NCBI RefSeq assembly: GCF_032854445.1
Contig: NC_088301.1
Location: 19,773,808-19,837,807 of the forward strand
Reading direction: 5' to 3'
Source: Liolophura sinensis
Taxonomy: Eukaryota > Mollusca > Polyplacophora > Chitonida > Chitonidae
DNA length: 64,000 nt
Part shown: piece by piece, positions 23,747 to 35,039 of the stretch
Numbering within the stretch: position 1 is the stretch's first letter
How the letters are laid out: the number at the start of each line of letters is the position of its first letter
Translations under genes and position numbers: made by a program
The notes under the pieces: model-generated
What the model saw: only the letters and a program-made list of their open reading frames with translations
Told to the model about the DNA's origin: nothing
Database searches by the model: none

Positions 23747-24290
23747 AAGAAATATGATACTTATGGCATGTAACCTGCAAATAGACTGTACACTTTCATG
23801 GCAGAGTCACACTGACTCTGTGTGCAGTACTGTGTCTAAGCTATTGTCAATACGGAGAAGGCAGAAGCCTTTTCTTCCCTTACTATTACTTTATAACAGT
23901 TACAGTCCTCGTTTAATGTACGGTGTCCCTATTTGGGGCAGCTGTTCCAAAGGCCTACTTGATCGAGAATATAAACTTCAAAAAACTGCTGCAAAACTTA
24001 TCCTCGACAACGTAACAATAAATCATCAGCTGAAACTTTTGAAATGTTTAAACTTTAAGACTATACATGAAATTATACTAGGCCAAAAAAAATCTCACTG
24101 TTTACTAATCCTTAAATGACCAGTATCCTGACTATATGAAAAAGTTGTTCCCAATCAGAGAAGAGCCCCATCATGAACTAAGATCATGTACAAGCAATCA
24201 AGTAAACATTCCTTTTCCCCACATAGAACAACACAGAATGGTTTAAAAAGTTGCACCAAAAGTGGCAGAAAGTGCCAAACACATAGCAAA

Positions 24291-24381
<91 letters not shown>

Positions 24382-24565
24382 TATAAACTTTGTACTGATT
24401 AATGTTTCGTATAATTTTTTTTTCTTTTTTTTTTTAATACCCGTGACTGCCGAGAGGTTATGTAAGTGAATGGAGGGCCTCAGGGAAGATCAATACTGTC
24501 ATGTTCACTGTGTTTGTTACCCTCTGAAAATAAAGATGATATTATTATTGTTATTATTATTATTT
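23747..24565 (+). pseudogene. Decayed non-LTR retrotransposon (LINE) 3' end
   Basis: The plus strand encodes a piece resembling the C-terminal thumb/linker part of reverse transcriptases of the Jockey/CR1 type. Recognisable blocks are LSWQSHTDSVCSTVSKLLSI, LYNSYSPRLMYGVPIWGSCS and LQKTAAKLILD. After a frameshift near 24115, LFPIREEPHHELRS follows in another frame. The catalytic palm (the YxDD motif) lies upstream in intact elements and is absent here, so this is a 5'-truncated, dead copy. A CT/TA microsatellite (24293-24379) interrupts it. The 3' end reads TACCCTCTGAAAATAAAGATG followed by an (ATT)n tail at 24540-24563, the usual form for such LINEs. Assignment to a clade is inference. Confidence 0.8.
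24293..24379. repeat. (CT)n(TA)n microsatellite
   Basis: About 55 bp of CT dinucleotides with one break is followed by about 30 bp of TA, inside the LINE remnant. Confidence 0.97.
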
Positions 24566-24723
24566 ATACAGAACACAAATTGCCTGTTTTTCTCAGGTTA
24601 ATCTTATCTAATCCTTCCTCAATTGAATATGCTTTCTTGTATCACAAATTTAATGCAAACTTGTTGAAGTCCAGTGTTATTCTTTATGTATTTCATTCTT
24701 GCCACATACCGGAATGTTTTTTT

Positions 24724-24743
24724 GGGGGTGGGGGTGGGGTGGG
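24724..24743 (+). other. Potential G-quadruplex
   Basis: Runs G5-T-G5-T-G4-T-G3 with single-base loops fit the canonical quadruplex pattern. A further G5-T-G4 follows at 24753. Formation in vivo is not shown by sequence. Confidence 0.6.
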
Positions 24744-24789
24744 CTTGCCAGTGGGGGTGGGGTTTTGTGGAAGTGCCAGTTTTTAAGAG

Positions 24790-25855
24790 TTTTTGTTTTT
24801 TGTTTTTTTCTTAAGGTAACTGTAGGTTGTCCATAATAGAAAATAAAGCTTTATACATATATTAATTTTTTTAAATGTTTTAAAAGAACAACTAGCCATG
24901 AGGATATATTTTTCTTTCATTTTCTCAGATTTCTTTCTGTTTATAATATCAATTATCCTATATCTACCATTATAACCTCTTTCCTATTACACCTACAATT
25001 ATCAACCTTCAAAAAAGCAAATATATCAGTTAATTTCAACCCCAAAGAAATCATACATGTATAAGAACAAAACGGCTGTTGTAATTAATAGGTGAGATTA
25101 TAAGCTATAGGCCTGAGTTCCTTCCAGGTGGCAGAACAGCCAGCCATATATCCATTATCCATCTACACCACACATCGATTGTTTGATTTACAGCTTTCCA
25201 GATTGGCTACATGGGGAAAAACCTCTCGAAGGAACATCTGAAGAACACTTGACAGCTGCTCCTAAACTTGGAAGACAAACACTAGCTGTGTGAGCCTTAG
25301 ATTTACATGTACCTTTGTCCCTGAGCTCTTCAATTTGACCTTTCTGACTGTTTCAGGATACTGCCACAATCAGGGAAAGGATCAAGTCATAATTAGCAGC
25401 TCTCCATTGGTCACAGGGTCAGTCTCTCATGTAGGTAAAAATATATCTTTAAGCACAAAATCACCGTATGTGGCAACAGTCCATTCTTAAAGGTCATTTC
25501 GTTAATGCTACGGCAACGGGTAGCGAACCAAAATTGCTTTCATTGCTAAGGGCTTCCAACAGTGCACTAAAAGCATGCAAGAACCTGTATAAAGTGGACT
25601 TAACCAAAAAAACAGTTGGACATTTTTTATAACATCCAGCATTCTACCTAATACATGTACATGTACCACCATGTTGGTGGGCTGTGTGTAATAGACTAAG
25701 TGTGGTCCACAATGAACAGATCATTTCTCAATATGCACAATTCCACCTGGCTGCCACAAGTGGAGCTATTTCAGTGCTTTTCCTCTGAATTGCAATTGAT
25801 CTTGTCAAGAATTTTGTATGTTGGTTTATTTTGACGAATCACAGTGATACATTTA
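24790..25855. other. No gene seen
   Basis: No exon or repeat was recognised. Confidence 0.4.
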
Positions 25856-25859
25856 CCAA

Positions 25860-26081
25860 TCACCCTAATTCCTCAACATTTTCACATATGAAAGAGCAAC
25901 TTTCAGAGCAATTCATGTAGATTTATAATTTGATTTTGGAGACAAAACTACGACAGTTGTATTGGCCAATTTTAGGGCTTTATAAAAATTGTAATTTTAT
26001 CAGTTTACATAGAATAATGCCTTCAGAATGTGCCAGAATAAACACTTTGCAAACATGCGGAAAGGTTGAAGAATTGCAGTA
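25860..26081 (+). mobile_element. MITE-1, near full length
   Basis: The 5' end is TCACCCTAATTCCTCAACAT and the 3' end is GGTTGAAGAATTGCAGTA; these are inverted partners. The interior carries GGAGACAAAACTAC, ATTGGCCAATTTTAGGGCTT and AATAATGCCTTCAGAATG. It directly abuts the SINE at 26082. Confidence 0.88.
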
Positions 26082-26408
26082 CTGTTTGTTTGTTGGTTTG
26101 ATTGATTGGGGTTTAATGTTGCTTTCAACATTATTCATCTAGACACTGTCTCATTGTAGCAGGCCGAACCCAACAACATACTTTTAGTGCTGCCACACTT
26201 GAAAGTCATGCAGCAGACAACAGACACAACATCTCAAATCGCATTACACTGACACCTGGTCGTATTCGCGCATCAATTCCTTTAATGCAGAGCGCCTGTT
26301 AAATGATGTTGTAGCAAGTCTACCGATGTTTAAATCTTAGGTATGATTTGATTCGATTTGTGATCTACCGCTTACCAGGCAGACACTCTAGCAACTACAG
26401 CCGGTCAG
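26082..26408 (-). mobile_element. tRNA-derived SINE, family C-like
   Basis: The tail (TTGATTGGGGTTTAATGTTG), the core (GCATTACACTGACACCTGGT) and a minus-strand tRNA-like head (TGTAGTTGCTAGAGTGTCTG with GATTCGATTTGT-type decay) follow the same order as the other SINEs. It is more diverged than 56951-57272. Confidence 0.7.
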
Positions 26409-26409
26409 T

Positions 26410-27855
26410 ATCAAATATAAATGATAGCTGATCCATAAGCAAGTCAAGACTGTCAAGGCAAGTGATAAAACTGTTACACTCAATCATCATTATAAACAAA
26501 CAATATCCACAATATTAGGATCACAACGGATGCTTAAAAAACATACAGTACTATATAGGCATATCATTAGTACATCTATTTATCAAAAGAACTCAAAAAT
26601 GGAGGTATCAAGTAGGAATCAAATATATCTGATACCAGATAGATAAACAGGGATGTCAACCAAGCCAGGAAAGTCTGATATTTATGTGCAATATCTAGAG
26701 TTATACGCTCATCAGCAACAAAGTACTTAGCGTCAGCTCAAATAGTGTACCACTTCACTGTCAAACAAATCTCTCTATACCTCAATTCATAGCCCACGGA
26801 AAATTAATGTTTCACGCCCGCTGCGAATAGCGACCTTAGTGCAATGAACGATCAGAGCGAGTCCAGGTATAATCTTCATTCCATTGAGAATGCAGGTGAA
26901 GGAGGAAGCAAAATCCTATTACTAACAGTGTCTATCAAATAACTCCTCTCTCAGAGACTTTTATACAAATTCCTCGATATCAAAGGCAGGTTATCTGAGC
27001 ATTAATATATCAGATCACAATTACGAACTGGGAGAAGCCTAGAATGGTTACGAAGCTTCAGACCTGTTAATGTGCGCATACATATAACGCCCTTGACATA
27101 TACATGTAGGCCTACACGTAACCTTAAACAGATAAACGAAGCTCTCAAAGTGGGTGGAAAGAACTGTACATATGCATATGTACACTGGCATGTGGACAGA
27201 CAAATTGGAATTTCTAATAATTTATACTTTCAATATTAAAAAGCCTCAATCAAGGAGGATGTTTTTTTTTTTCCCCAGCGTTCCTTCGTCTGTCAAAGCT
27301 TTGAAATTTTGTGCACAGCTTGACGGGTTAATCCGCTAAATTTTATTTTTCAGGAAATTTTTTGTAAATAATGCTTTAAAAAGGTGAGATACAACAAAAT
27401 AAATACAGGTTTAGCTATGAGATCGAGTTTTGCACTCCTAAAACGCATTCTTTATATTCTTTACATTATATGACACTGCTACATTATATCATAATACACA
27501 ATTATTTTTTGACACTCATGCATGCATAATGGCTATTTATTCCACTTCAGAAAACCACTAAAGACAATCACAATCGCGATACATCAGCCATGACAAAAGA
27601 GTTTCACACAAATTATTTGATCCAGAATTTGAAAACAACCAAATATAACAAAGCAAATCATTATCCTGCAATACAGATTAAAAATTCACTGTTTAACAAA
27701 AACTTGGTCAAGAGTTTCAAAACAACTTTGTAATGCAGCAAATACTTGGAACAGTTATTGTAAAATTTCAATGTTTCTAAATGATTTCACATCCAAAATA
27801 TATGCACTCAAAACATTACTTAAAAAACAGAAATCACAAAGAATAATTTTATTCT
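26410..27855. other. No gene seen
   Basis: No exon or repeat was recognised. Confidence 0.4.
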
Positions 27856-28182
27856 TCAACTGAAGCTTCTTAAAGGTGTCTCCATCTCTCTGGTCAAATA
27901 ATCTACATGTACAACACTATTTTCCACCCCCCTCCCCATCTTCCCATCCATGAATTCCCAAGATATCTCCTGTCTTCCAACTGAGAAATAAAATGTAGTT
28001 TGCCATGCTGAAATCACAAAGAAAATGCGCAGGACATCAGGAGTTGTCCACTGTTTGAGAACGAAAAGAACACAGAAAACAACTGCACTCTCCTGTTTGT
28101 TAATATATGACAGTTTAAGTTGTTTTGTTATGATTTTGGGCGAGTCCATGCCAATGAAATGGGCGGGAAATAAATCATCCAA
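27856..28182 (-). CDS. Unsupported 108-residue open frame next to promoter cluster
   Basis: On the minus strand this frame starts inside the CCAAT/E2F cluster. A second in-frame ATG at 28149 has a good context (GGCATGG). From that start the protein is about 97 residues. It contains the stretch VVFCVLFVLKQW and a hydrophobic patch IFFVISAW, with no domain I recognise. An acceptor-like TTTCTTTGTGATTTCAG lies inside it. It is listed only because it is placed to be driven leftwards from 28151-28233. It may be chance. Confidence 0.15.
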   Translation of the reverse strand: MDDLFPAHFIGMDSPKIITKQLKLSYINKQESAVVFCVLFVLKQWTTPDVLRIFFVISAWQTTFYFSVGRQEISWEFMDGKMGRGVENSVVHVDYLTREMETPLRSFS

Positions 28183-28233
28183 TCAGAGCGAGGCACGTGA
28201 CCGTTACTGACCAATAAATGCACATTTCCCGCC
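28151..28233. promoter_or_regulatory. Candidate cell-cycle type promoter (NF-Y, E2F, E-box cluster)
   Basis: Within 83 bp there are three same-strand CCAAT boxes (28151, 28179, 28211; spacing 28 and 32 bp), an E2F-type GGGCGGGAAA (28161-28170), an inverted E2F-type TTTCCCGCC (28225-28233) and CACGTG (28194-28199). CCAAT boxes about 30 bp apart together with E2F sites are a known layout of proliferation-linked promoters. There is no TATA box. The direction and the gene driven are not known. Confidence 0.6.
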
Positions 28234-28240
28234 ATTACCT

Positions 28241-29150
28241 CTCCACGTCAGTTCGAGCTCCAAATCTGAACAAAACAGTTTTGCGACGACAGAGGACTGA
28301 TGATTTTAAGTCAAACTAACAAAAAAAACTGTCAGAAGCGAACGATTTATTTCGTGGAGAAACTTGTAGATTCAGTTGAAGCGTAAATGGAAGGTGCTTC
28401 CCGAGATGGTAGCGTTGGCCAGAATTTGGTGACCATGAGCTGTCGACTTTGACAGAATCAGGCCTGCAACTTCTTCGACTCGGGTCACACTCTGTGTCTG
28501 GGTGACGGTAGCTACGGAGCCAGCCGAACAGACACAAGTCACAGAGGCATCCCACGACTGGGAGGACACAACGATTGAGTCTAAAATATTGCTCAAAGAG
28601 CGGCGCTGTTCTTCTGATTGCTTGTAGCTGTATGCAACTCCTCAGGCTGGACTCGTTTGGTTGGCCAGTTACGGACATTATCCCCTGTATTCCAACACCA
28701 GTGTGGCTCAGAACAGCGGCTGCAAGGGCACGGAGAGTCGTTTGTGCTGACTGAGTCCTGCACCTCCGAGCACAAGCTGTTCACTCCCATCGCTTGCTTG
28801 TAATACCAGCAATACGCCGCTCTTGGAACAATGAAAAAACGCATCACTGCCCATGGCGCTTATCCAGATGTAGTACCTAGATGCTCGTTGTTTGACACCA
28901 ACTCAAACATTCTCATACATCTCATACACGGGATAGGTGCCTATCGGCCACATGATGTCAGAATCATAAATAATTCACCTTTAAACTTACTTCTTGACCC
29001 ATTATATGTTAATTCATTTTGCTTTGTCGTCAGAAAATGTGAGGTGTCAAATTGTGAAGAAAACAGATGTTCTGGCAGCACAACCCAGCCCCCCTATTTT
29101 ATTAGTGAAATGGAAACTCCCCAGCGGCCCTGACGAGGACAGCAACTGTG
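28241..29150 (+). other. GC-richer stretch downstream of promoter cluster; possible first exon
   Basis: From about 28250 to 28850 the sequence is richer in GC and CpG than its surroundings, and none of it is recognised as repeat. No long reading frame covers it. The plus frame from ATG 28387 stops after 21 codons. A plus frame at 28831-29133 (100 residues) and minus frames at 28316-28847 have no recognisable domains. I see no strong donor. It may hold 5' UTR, a non-coding RNA, or promoter flank. Confidence 0.3.
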
Positions 29151-29159
29151 TATAGATTG

Positions 29160-29765
29160 TCAGTTTGAGCACACTTTGCTTACCATTGCTTTTAGCGTTT
29201 AAGTTTTTGGAGGTATCTTAGAATACATTATGACACATGTACAATGTCTCTTAATTAATGCACTAGCTCCTTTCACTACTTAACATCAGAAACGAGGCTT
29301 TAAGAATGTTGCACCTGACTGCAGGAATAAGAGTTCATGCAGTGTTTATGTAGCCACACCACCGGCCTCCACACATTCGACACTGGAAAGGGACGTCAGA
29401 CACACTGCTTCCTAATCCAATCTGCCTGTCTCTCTCTCAAGGCACCACTTCCGTCGAAATTTCCCCAACACCTTAACGGAGAAAACCAAATATGCTCACA
29501 AAGACAGCATACAAACAGCCACTTTGATGGCCATAATGACATTGACAACTGTTATTACTCGGCCATACTGCCCAGCGGTTAAAACTATCATCTGCTCTGT
29601 GGGCCTAACAACACCCATTCTGCCTGTAAAGTGCTGCCCCCAAGACAATTGACTCTTGTAATAACGCTGCCAACAGGGTATCTCCATAACTGATTATTAC
29701 CGGGCCCGGCTTGCATATCATCGCCTAACACAAAACTGTGGCAGATCAGCATGTAAGTGTTTAAG
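29160..29765. other. No gene seen
   Basis: Short frames only. Part of this would be intron if the exon candidate at 29771 is real. Confidence 0.35.
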
Positions 29766-29770
29766 CTTAC

Positions 29771-29880
29771 CAGGTCTCCAGTTTTAAGAGAAGCGAAATA
29801 TTCCCACGATATGAACGGAATCCTATGAAACGATTTGCACCATGGTTCAAGAAAATGTACCATGGATACACTATGCAAAC
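29771..29880 (-). CDS. Weak candidate internal or first exon
   Basis: On the minus strand, an acceptor-like ATTGCGATCTTTCCAG borders position 29880 and a good donor (ACCTG|GTAAGC) ends the segment at 29771. The 110-bp interval is open in two frames. In one frame an ATG (context TCCATGG) gives a 31-residue peptide starting MVHFLEPWCKSFH and ending KTGDL. I recognise neither translation. The donor phase for the ATG frame is 0, unlike the two stronger exon candidates, so it does not obviously belong with them. Confidence 0.2.
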
Positions 29881-30062
29881 CTGGAAAGATCGCAATATAA
29901 AACATTCTGTTTTTTATAATATTGGAAAGTAATTCACACTATCTCCTTCTTAATCATTAAAACCTGCTTCTAACACGCAGAGGTTTTTACACCAGCTGGT
30001 GTGACTATAAACTCAAAAGAAAAAAAATATACACTACTGAATGAGATTCATTCAAACTGAGG

Positions 30063-30225
30063 GAGTGGACATACATGGGAAGGTCTGACAGCAACCTGCG
30101 GATGGCCATGGATTTCCCCCTGACTCTGCCCAGTTTTCTCCCACCATAATGTTGGTCGTTGTCATATACATGTAAGTGAAATATTATCGAGTACAGCTTA
30201 AAGCAATAATTAAATACATAACTAA
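30063..30225 (+). mobile_element. SINE family A, 5'-truncated
   Basis: Plus-strand family-A core and tail: CATGGGAAGGTCTGACAGCA, ACCTGCGGATGGCCATGG, CTCTGCCCAGTTTTCTCCCA, GTGAAATATTATCGAGTAC. The tRNA head is absent. The flanks TCAAACTGAGGG and TCAAACAGAGAG could be a decayed target-site duplication. Confidence 0.8.
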
Positions 30226-30529
30226 ATCAAACAGAGAGACAAATCATTCCACAACAAAATTAAGACCAAAACTTGAGAATATTATAATATACCAAAAGTA
30301 TCATCTTAAGGCTTAATAACGTGCTCACGAAAGTACGTTTTAATTCACATACAAACTTTAGGGGAAATACAGTAACTAGCTCTGTGCCAAACTCTTTCCA
30401 ACATTATCGCTACTTATGCTCAGGTTAGCTGTTTTATCAGGCGCCACTCTGTAGTATCAGCATGTGATAATGGGCTCAATCCATCCCTACGCTAGACCAC
30501 ACAACGTGAAGATGTGCTATCTGTGAAGG

Positions 30530-30720
30530 TGGTAGCAGTCCATGCATAGTCTAGAGGTTACAGGTACTTGCTTTTCAATCGCTAGGGCATTCACAAGAGG
30601 TCTGAGTTCAAAACCAGTTCCTGGACAGAAAATCTATACATTCCCTCTCTCTCTCTCAATGGGGCCTTGGTGACAGCAGCTGAAAATTATGCTCGAGGGG
30701 CCACCTGGGCAGTTTATTTA
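30530..30720 (+). mobile_element. tRNA-like SINE, separate family
   Basis: It has an A-box-like TAGTCTAGAGGTTACAGG and a B-box-like GGTCTGAGTTCAAAACC about 50 bp downstream, followed by a non-tRNA body (CTCAATGGGGCCTTGGTGAC). There is no match to families A to C inside the window. A short related head piece (GGTCTAGTGGTAACGTT) lies at about 46420. Confidence 0.5.
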
Positions 30721-32660
30721 ACATTCATTGATAACCACTTGTCTTCTACCAATATGGTCTGTGCCATATCTGTATGGTAAATGTGTGGGAATCAAAGAAA
30801 CTAAGTCCAGTTTTCACCCTGACAGTCTAACAAGCTACCCACTAGCCACAATGTCTTCCATTTATCAAAATCATTACCTAGCTTGGCAAGACCTTGTCAC
30901 AATGGCCCTCAGGAATGTCCACATGGAGGACACCAAGGATTCCGTGTCTCTGACATGTACAAATTAAACTGGGGTTGAACTCACACCCTGCATATCCTGC
31001 TGGGTGACCTGAGGTAATTACAATAAAGTGTTATATGCCTTCTAAAATCAAATCAGGAATAAATATGCAATGGATTCCCGCTCCTTCATTTAAAAAAATT
31101 CTCCAAAAGCAAACTCAATGATTTTATAAAATGACGTTCTGATTAACTTGATATTAAAGCACTGAGAAATGTGAGAATCAAGTCCATTTTGATGTCATTG
31201 CCAATCATTTAAGTCCTGCACACACATAATCTCAATGACAGAATTTATTATGCCATGAATGGAAAGCATGTATGAGCTGCAAGCAAACCTGTGAGATAAC
31301 AAAGTGAGGAGGAAAATTCCCAGTTCTGCAGATCAGGACAAATACATGATTGTATATTTGATGTGTGTATGAACCCAACTGATTAATCCTCTAAAAAAAA
31401 AAAGTTTTTTTTTTAGCTAATTTGATAAAAACATGTTTTGAGTTTTTTCTCTCACTGCAATACCAGTTTTATTCTGTGTCTTATCAAATATATATATCTG
31501 TGAGTAGATACCAAAAAAGGAATAAAACCCCATGTTTTTATTGTGTGCGGTCGTAATATTTTTATGACTATTCCTGTTTTTCAAAGATTTCAGATCATAT
31601 AGATATGCAGATAAAAGATCGCTAATCCACCTTTCCCACAAATTACATGATTTTTGAGCTTTATTTTTATGCCTTTGGGTGACACTGGAAAAATATTTAT
31701 TCTGCCAAAAATCAAAAATTTAAATTCAGGTGGCCTAATATTAATTTCTTTAAAATCTTTATCTTTTTTATAAACCAAAATAAAAAAAAGAGCACTTTTT
31801 TCTTACGGCAATGACTTAAGCCCACCAAAGAATTTCTTGACAACAGTCTTAACTGAAACCTTCTAGCCAATGATCCTCGGGCGACAGCTCTAGGAACAAC
31901 TGCTATCCACTGTACCTAGCCAGCACAGCATCACCTTGACATTCACTCAAATATAACTGGGCACAGTCAGTCAGCATGATGCAAAGGTGGATACATCATT
32001 AACTTAGTGCATATAATTACTGACCCATTGAGAAGTGATTTGGATAGTTGTTGGATCTATGCGTCGAAACAGACATTCACATACCAAACGTCAACCAATA
32101 AGGGACGTTCTGGGTCAATAATCGCACGGCATATTTCCCAAAAATGACGTATATAACACAAACTTCCAAAGAACTAAGAAAGTATATAAAGTATGAAAAT
32201 AAGAAGGAATCATGCAAAGAGAAGCAGTCAACAGTTTTCAATGATGTTGCAAAGACGCAAGGTATGTTCTTGGCTACTGAGTGAAATCAGTATTTAAATC
32301 GTGTACCATGCTAGAATAGCACTTGTTGATAACAAAATAATGTATGACTCACACCATATATGCATGAGCCCTATATGACCTAAAATTTGGCCGACAAAAG
32401 TGCATTTTCAGAGGAAGATAAATGGAACAAAATATGATCCCATGTTCCAAGTAAACCTCAAACCACCATTCTCAAATCAATCAGTCAGGAAAAATGGAAA
32501 GTTACATCCTGGACGACATTTCTGGTCATTCAGGGTATACATGGGTTCTATGCTTACTGATTAGGCAATTATCGTAACATCAACCATTTCGGAGGTTTCT
32601 AGGGGTAACCTCCAGCTCAGGAAATTTTTAGAGAAACCTGAAATGATAGTATTTCTTCAT
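30721..32660. other. No gene seen
   Basis: About 1.9 kb of AT-rich sequence with no recognised repeat or exon. A CCAAT and a TGACGTATATAA-type motif near 32095-32155 were noted but are isolated. Confidence 0.4.
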
Positions 32661-32669
32661 ACACTGCAC

Positions 32670-35035
32670 TAGTGTAGTATGCCTAGTGTTTGGATATGGA
32701 TGTACGCCTGGTGCTTTGATGTGGATGAACCAGTTTGGTATGCCTGGTGTTTGGACATGGATGGACCAGTTTGGTATGCCTGGTGTTTGGATGTGGATGG
32801 ACCAGTTTGGTATGCCTGGTGCTTTGATGTGGATGAACCAGTTTGGTATGCCTGGTGTTTGGATGTGGATGAACCAGTTTGGTATGCCTGGTGTTTGGAT
32901 GTGGATGAACCAGTTTGGTATGCCTGGTGTTTGGATGTGGATGGACCAGTTTGGTATGCCTGGTGTTTGGATGTGGATGGACCAGTTTGGTATGCCTGGT
33001 GTTTGGATGTGGATGGACCAGTTTGGTATGCCTGGTGCTATGATGTGGATGGACCAGTTTGGTATGCCTGGTGTTTGGATGTGGATGAACCAGTTTGGTA
33101 TGCCTGGTGTTTGGATGTGGATGGACCAGTTTGTCATGCCTGGTGTTTGGATATGGATGTATGCCTGGTGCTTGGATGTGGATGGACCAGTTTGGTATGC
33201 CTGGTGCTTTGATGTGGATGAACCAGTTTGGTATGCCTGGTGTTTGGATATGGATGGACCAGTTTGGTGTCCCTGGTGCTTGTGGATGGACCAGTGTGGT
33301 ATGACTGGTGCTTGGATATGGACGGACCAGTTTGGTATGCCTGGTGTTTGGATATGGATGTATGCCTGGTGTTTGGATGTAGATGGACCAGTTTGGTATG
33401 CCTGGTGTTTGGACATGGATGGACCAGTTTGGTATGCCTGGTGCTTTGATGTGGATGAACCAGTTTGGTATGCCTGGTGTTTGGATATGGATGAACCAGT
33501 TTGGTATGCCTGGTGCTTTGATGTGGATGAACCAGTTTGGTATGCCTGGTGCTTGGATATGGATGAACCAGTTTGGTATGCCTGGTGCTTGGATATGGAT
33601 GAACCAGTTTGGTATGCCTGGTGCTTTGATGTGGATGAACCAGTTTGGTATGCCTGGTGCTTGGATATGGATGAACCAGTTTGGTATGCCTGGTGCTTGG
33701 ATATGGATGAACCAGTTTGGTATGCCTGGTGCTTTGATTTGGATGAACCAGTTTGGTATGCCTGGTGTTTGGATGCGGATGGACCAGTTTGGTATGCCTG
33801 GTGTTTGGATATGGATGGACCAGTTTGGTATGCCTGGTGTTTGGATATGGATGGACCAGTTTGGTATGCCTGGTGTTTGGATGTGGATGAACCAGTTTGG
33901 TGTGCCTGGTGTTTGGATGTGGATGGACCAGTTTGGTATGCCTGGTGTTTGGATATGGATGGACCAGTTTGGTATGCCTGGTGTTTGGATATGGATGGAC
34001 CAGTTTGGTATGCCTGGTGCTTTGGATATGGATGTATGCCCGGTGCTTTGATGTGGATGAACCAGTTTGGTATGCCTGGTGCTTGGATATGGATGAACCA
34101 GTTTGGTATGCCTGGTGCTTGGATGTGGATGGACCAGTTTGGTATGCCTGGTGCTTGGATGTGGATGAACCAGTGTGGTATGCCTGGTGCTTGGTTATGG
34201 ATGGACCAGTTTGGTGTGCCTGGTGCTTTGATGCGGATGGACCAGTTTGTCATACCTGGTGTTTGGATATGGATGTATGCCTGGTGCTTGGATGTGGATG
34301 AACCAGTTTGGTATGCCTGGTGTTTCGATGTGGATGAACCAGTTTGGTATGCCTGGCGCTTTGATGTGGATGAACCAGTGTGGTATGCCTGGTGCTTGGA
34401 TATGGATGGACCAGTTTGGTGTACCTGGTGCTTTGATGTGGATGGACCAGTTTGTCATGCCTGGTGTTTGGATATGGATGTATGCCTGGTGCCTGGATGT
34501 GGATGAACCAGTTTGGTATGCCTGGTGTTTCGATGTGGATGGACCAGTTTGGTATGCCTGGCGCTTTGATGTGGATGAACCAGTGTGGTATGCCTGGTGC
34601 TTGGATATGGATGGACCAGTTTGGTGTACCTGGTGCTTTGATGTGGATGGACCAGTTTGTCATGCCTGGTGTTTGGATATGGATGTATGCCTGGTGCTTG
34701 GATGTGGATGGACCAGTTTGGCATGCCTGGTGCTTGGATATGGATGGACCAGTTTGGTATGCCTGGTGCTTGGATATGGATGTATGCCTGGTGCTTTGAT
34801 GTGGATGGACCAGTTTGGTGTGCCTGGTGCTTGAATATGGATGGACCAGTTTGGTATGCCTGGTGCTTGGATATGGATGGACCAGTTTGGTATGCCTGGT
34901 GTTTGGATATGGATGTATGCCCGGTGCTTTGAAGTGGATGAACCAGTTTGGTATGCCCGGTACTTTGATGTGGATGGACCAGTTTGGTATGCCTGGTGCT
35001 TAGATATAGATGGACCAGTTTGGTATGTCTACAGC
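32670..35035. repeat. 36-bp satellite, about 65-70 units, with 25-bp variant units
   Basis: The regular unit is TATGCCTGGTGTTTGGATGT plus GGATGGACCAGTTTGG (36 bp). About nine units lack the 11 bases GACCAGTTTGG and are 25 bp long (for example near 32694, 33155, 33352, 34025, 34265, 34470, 34675, 34775 and 34910). A 205-bp block is duplicated (marker GTGTTTCGATG at 34321 and 34526). The array is stop-free in several frames on both strands, producing frames of up to 606 residues (plus) and 541 residues (minus). The 11-bp deletions switch the frame in mid-array, which argues against a protein. Confidence 0.97.
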
Positions 35036-35039
35036 TTCA

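Noticed and set aside
28387-28590. Plus-strand frame after the promoter cluster with an in-frame TGA (selenocysteine idea)
   Set aside because: It continues only to another stop after about 40 codons, with no SECIS-like structure looked for or recognised and no family match. A chance frame is simpler.
32628-34506. 606-residue (plus) and 541-residue (minus) open frames as a repetitive protein gene
   Set aside because: Both start and end in or next to a 36-bp satellite, overlap each other on opposite strands, and change frame at 11-bp-deleted units. There is no signal peptide, splice structure or non-repeat domain.
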